DNA of 6,876 bases from Flavobacteriales bacterium UBA2619 (GTDB lineage Bacteria; Bacteroidota; Bacteroidia; Flavobacteriales_D; Sanyastnellaceae). Of the stretch, positions 6,312-6,876 are shown piece by piece. Numbering within the stretch: the first letter of the stretch is position 1; every line of letters begins with the position of its first letter. The translations under genes were made by a program, and so were the position numbers. The notes beneath the pieces are model-generated. The model saw nothing but the letters and a program-made list of their open reading frames with translations. It ran no database searches and was not told the DNA's origin. The stretch spans positions 137,765 through 144,640 of the forward strand of contig DDJR01000048.1 of assembly GCA_002339135.1 (NCBI GenBank), read 5' to 3'.

Positions 6312-6318
6312 TCCTTCT
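6312..6318 (-). promoter_or_regulatory. atpG: Ribosome binding site-like AGAAGGA before atpG
   Basis: On the minus strand AGAAGGA ends two bases before the atpG ATG (6309-6307). The match to anti-Shine-Dalgarno is fair but the spacing is shorter than usual; the site sits in the 12-base gap after the atpA stop and is one of the few SD-like sequences in the window. Confidence 0.35.
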
Positions 6319-6321
6319 ATA

Positions 6322-6876
6322 TTATGAGTAACGGGCCGTCATTTCGGCGGCAGCAGAGGCAAGTACACTTGTCTCAGCGTCTGTATATTTTCCGTTTTTT
6401 AATGCGCTTAAAGTATCTGAGTGCTTTGCTTTTAAGTACTCTAGATATTCTTTTTCAAATGCTTTAACCTTGTTTAAGGGTACGTTCTTTAAAAGACCTT
6501 TCGTACCACAGTAGATCATCGCAACTTGCTCTTCAACAGGAAGTGGTGAATTGAGGTCCTGCTTGAGAATCTCAACATTTCTTGCGCCTTTGTCAAGAAT
6601 TGCTTTCGTGGCTGCGTCTAGGTCTGATCCAAACTTAGAAAAAGCTTCAAGTTCACGGAACTGAGCTTGGTCAAGCTTAAGTGTTCCACTTACCTTTTTC
6701 ATCGATTTTATCTGGGCAGAACCTCCTACTCTACTCACTGAGATACCAACGTTAATCGCTGGACGAATCCCCGAAAGGAACAAGTTGGATTCAAGGAAAA
6801 TTTGACCGTCTGTAATTGAGATCACATTGGTTGGGATGTATGCACTTACATCACCAGCTTGTGTTTCAATAATCGG
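6322..6876 (-). CDS. atpA: F1F0 ATP synthase subunit alpha, C-terminal 184 residues (5' end beyond window)
   Basis: The frame is open from the right edge of the window to TAA 6324-6322 and gives the last 184 residues of a protein normally a little over 500 long; the N-terminal domain and P-loop lie outside. The first visible residues, PIIETQAGDVSAYIPTNVIS, are canonical alpha-subunit sequence, so the coding region runs past the GTG at 6825-6823, which is an internal Val. SVSRVGG (fragment residues 47-53) holds the arginine that reaches into the beta-subunit catalytic site (E. coli alpha Arg376; fragment Arg49). The C-terminal helical domain follows, with LDQAQFRELEAFSKFGSDLD recognisable. Alpha forms the noncatalytic nucleotide-binding positions of the F1 hexamer. 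atpG follows after 12 bases in the usual alpha-gamma order. Confidence 0.98.
   Translation of the reverse strand, partial: PIIETQAGDVSAYIPTNVISITDGQIFLESNLFLSGIRPAINVGISVSRVGGSAQIKSMKKVSGTLKLDQAQFRELEAFSKFGSDLDAATKAILDKGARNVEILKQDLNSPLPVEEQVAMIYCGTKGLLKNVPLNKVKAFEKEYLEYLKAKHSDTLSALKNGKYTDAETSVLASAAAEMTARYS

Noticed and set aside
1..6876. Mobile element, CRISPR array, tRNA/rRNA gene or defence module
   Set aside because: No transposase or integrase motifs, direct-repeat series, tRNA-like cloverleaf or toxin/nuclease domains were seen; all long frames have ordinary explanations.

Overview
The window looks like ordinary chromosomal DNA of a member of the Bacteroidota, most likely Flavobacteriia/Flavobacteriales. 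Supporting signs are the glmS neighbourhood (a beta-rich upstream protein end resembling the DUF4270 slot), moderate A+T richness, few clear Shine-Dalgarno sequences, an atpA-atpG gene end without atpD/atpC following, and a cyclase-family protein with the HGTHTE-type motif that I associate with this phylum. The assignment is an inference from sequence style and gene content; no 16S or other taxonomic marker is present.

Layout. On the + strand: the 3' end of an unidentified gene (1-180), glmS for glucosamine-6-phosphate synthase (215-2074), a 202-base gap with weak hairpins, a secreted outer-membrane beta-barrel protein (2277-3110) closed by a strong intrinsic terminator (3133-3162), and a cyclase-family metal-dependent hydrolase (3174-3953). 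On the - strand, reading inward from the right edge: the C-terminal part of atpA (6876-6322), complete atpG (6309-5419), and an NtrY-like membrane sensor histidine kinase (5367-3928). The kinase and the cyclase converge, and their coding regions overlap by 26 bases.

How the genes work together. glmS makes glucosamine-6-phosphate for peptidoglycan and LPS. atpA and atpG encode the alpha and gamma subunits of F1 ATP synthase and are adjacent with a 12-base gap, so they are almost certainly one transcript. The kinase follows atpG on the same strand after 51 bases and could be a distal operon member, but no response regulator is visible in the window. The barrel protein appears to be its own transcription unit. 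The cyclase start lies only 11 bases past that unit's terminator, which makes its promoter a real puzzle.

I found no RNA genes, CRISPR arrays, insertion sequences, phage genes or toxin/defence modules, and nothing that I would call a new biological system. The observations of most interest are the terminator/start-codon arrangement at 3133-3176, the convergent coding overlap, the altered metal-binding motif of the cyclase, and the position of the kinase behind the ATP synthase genes.
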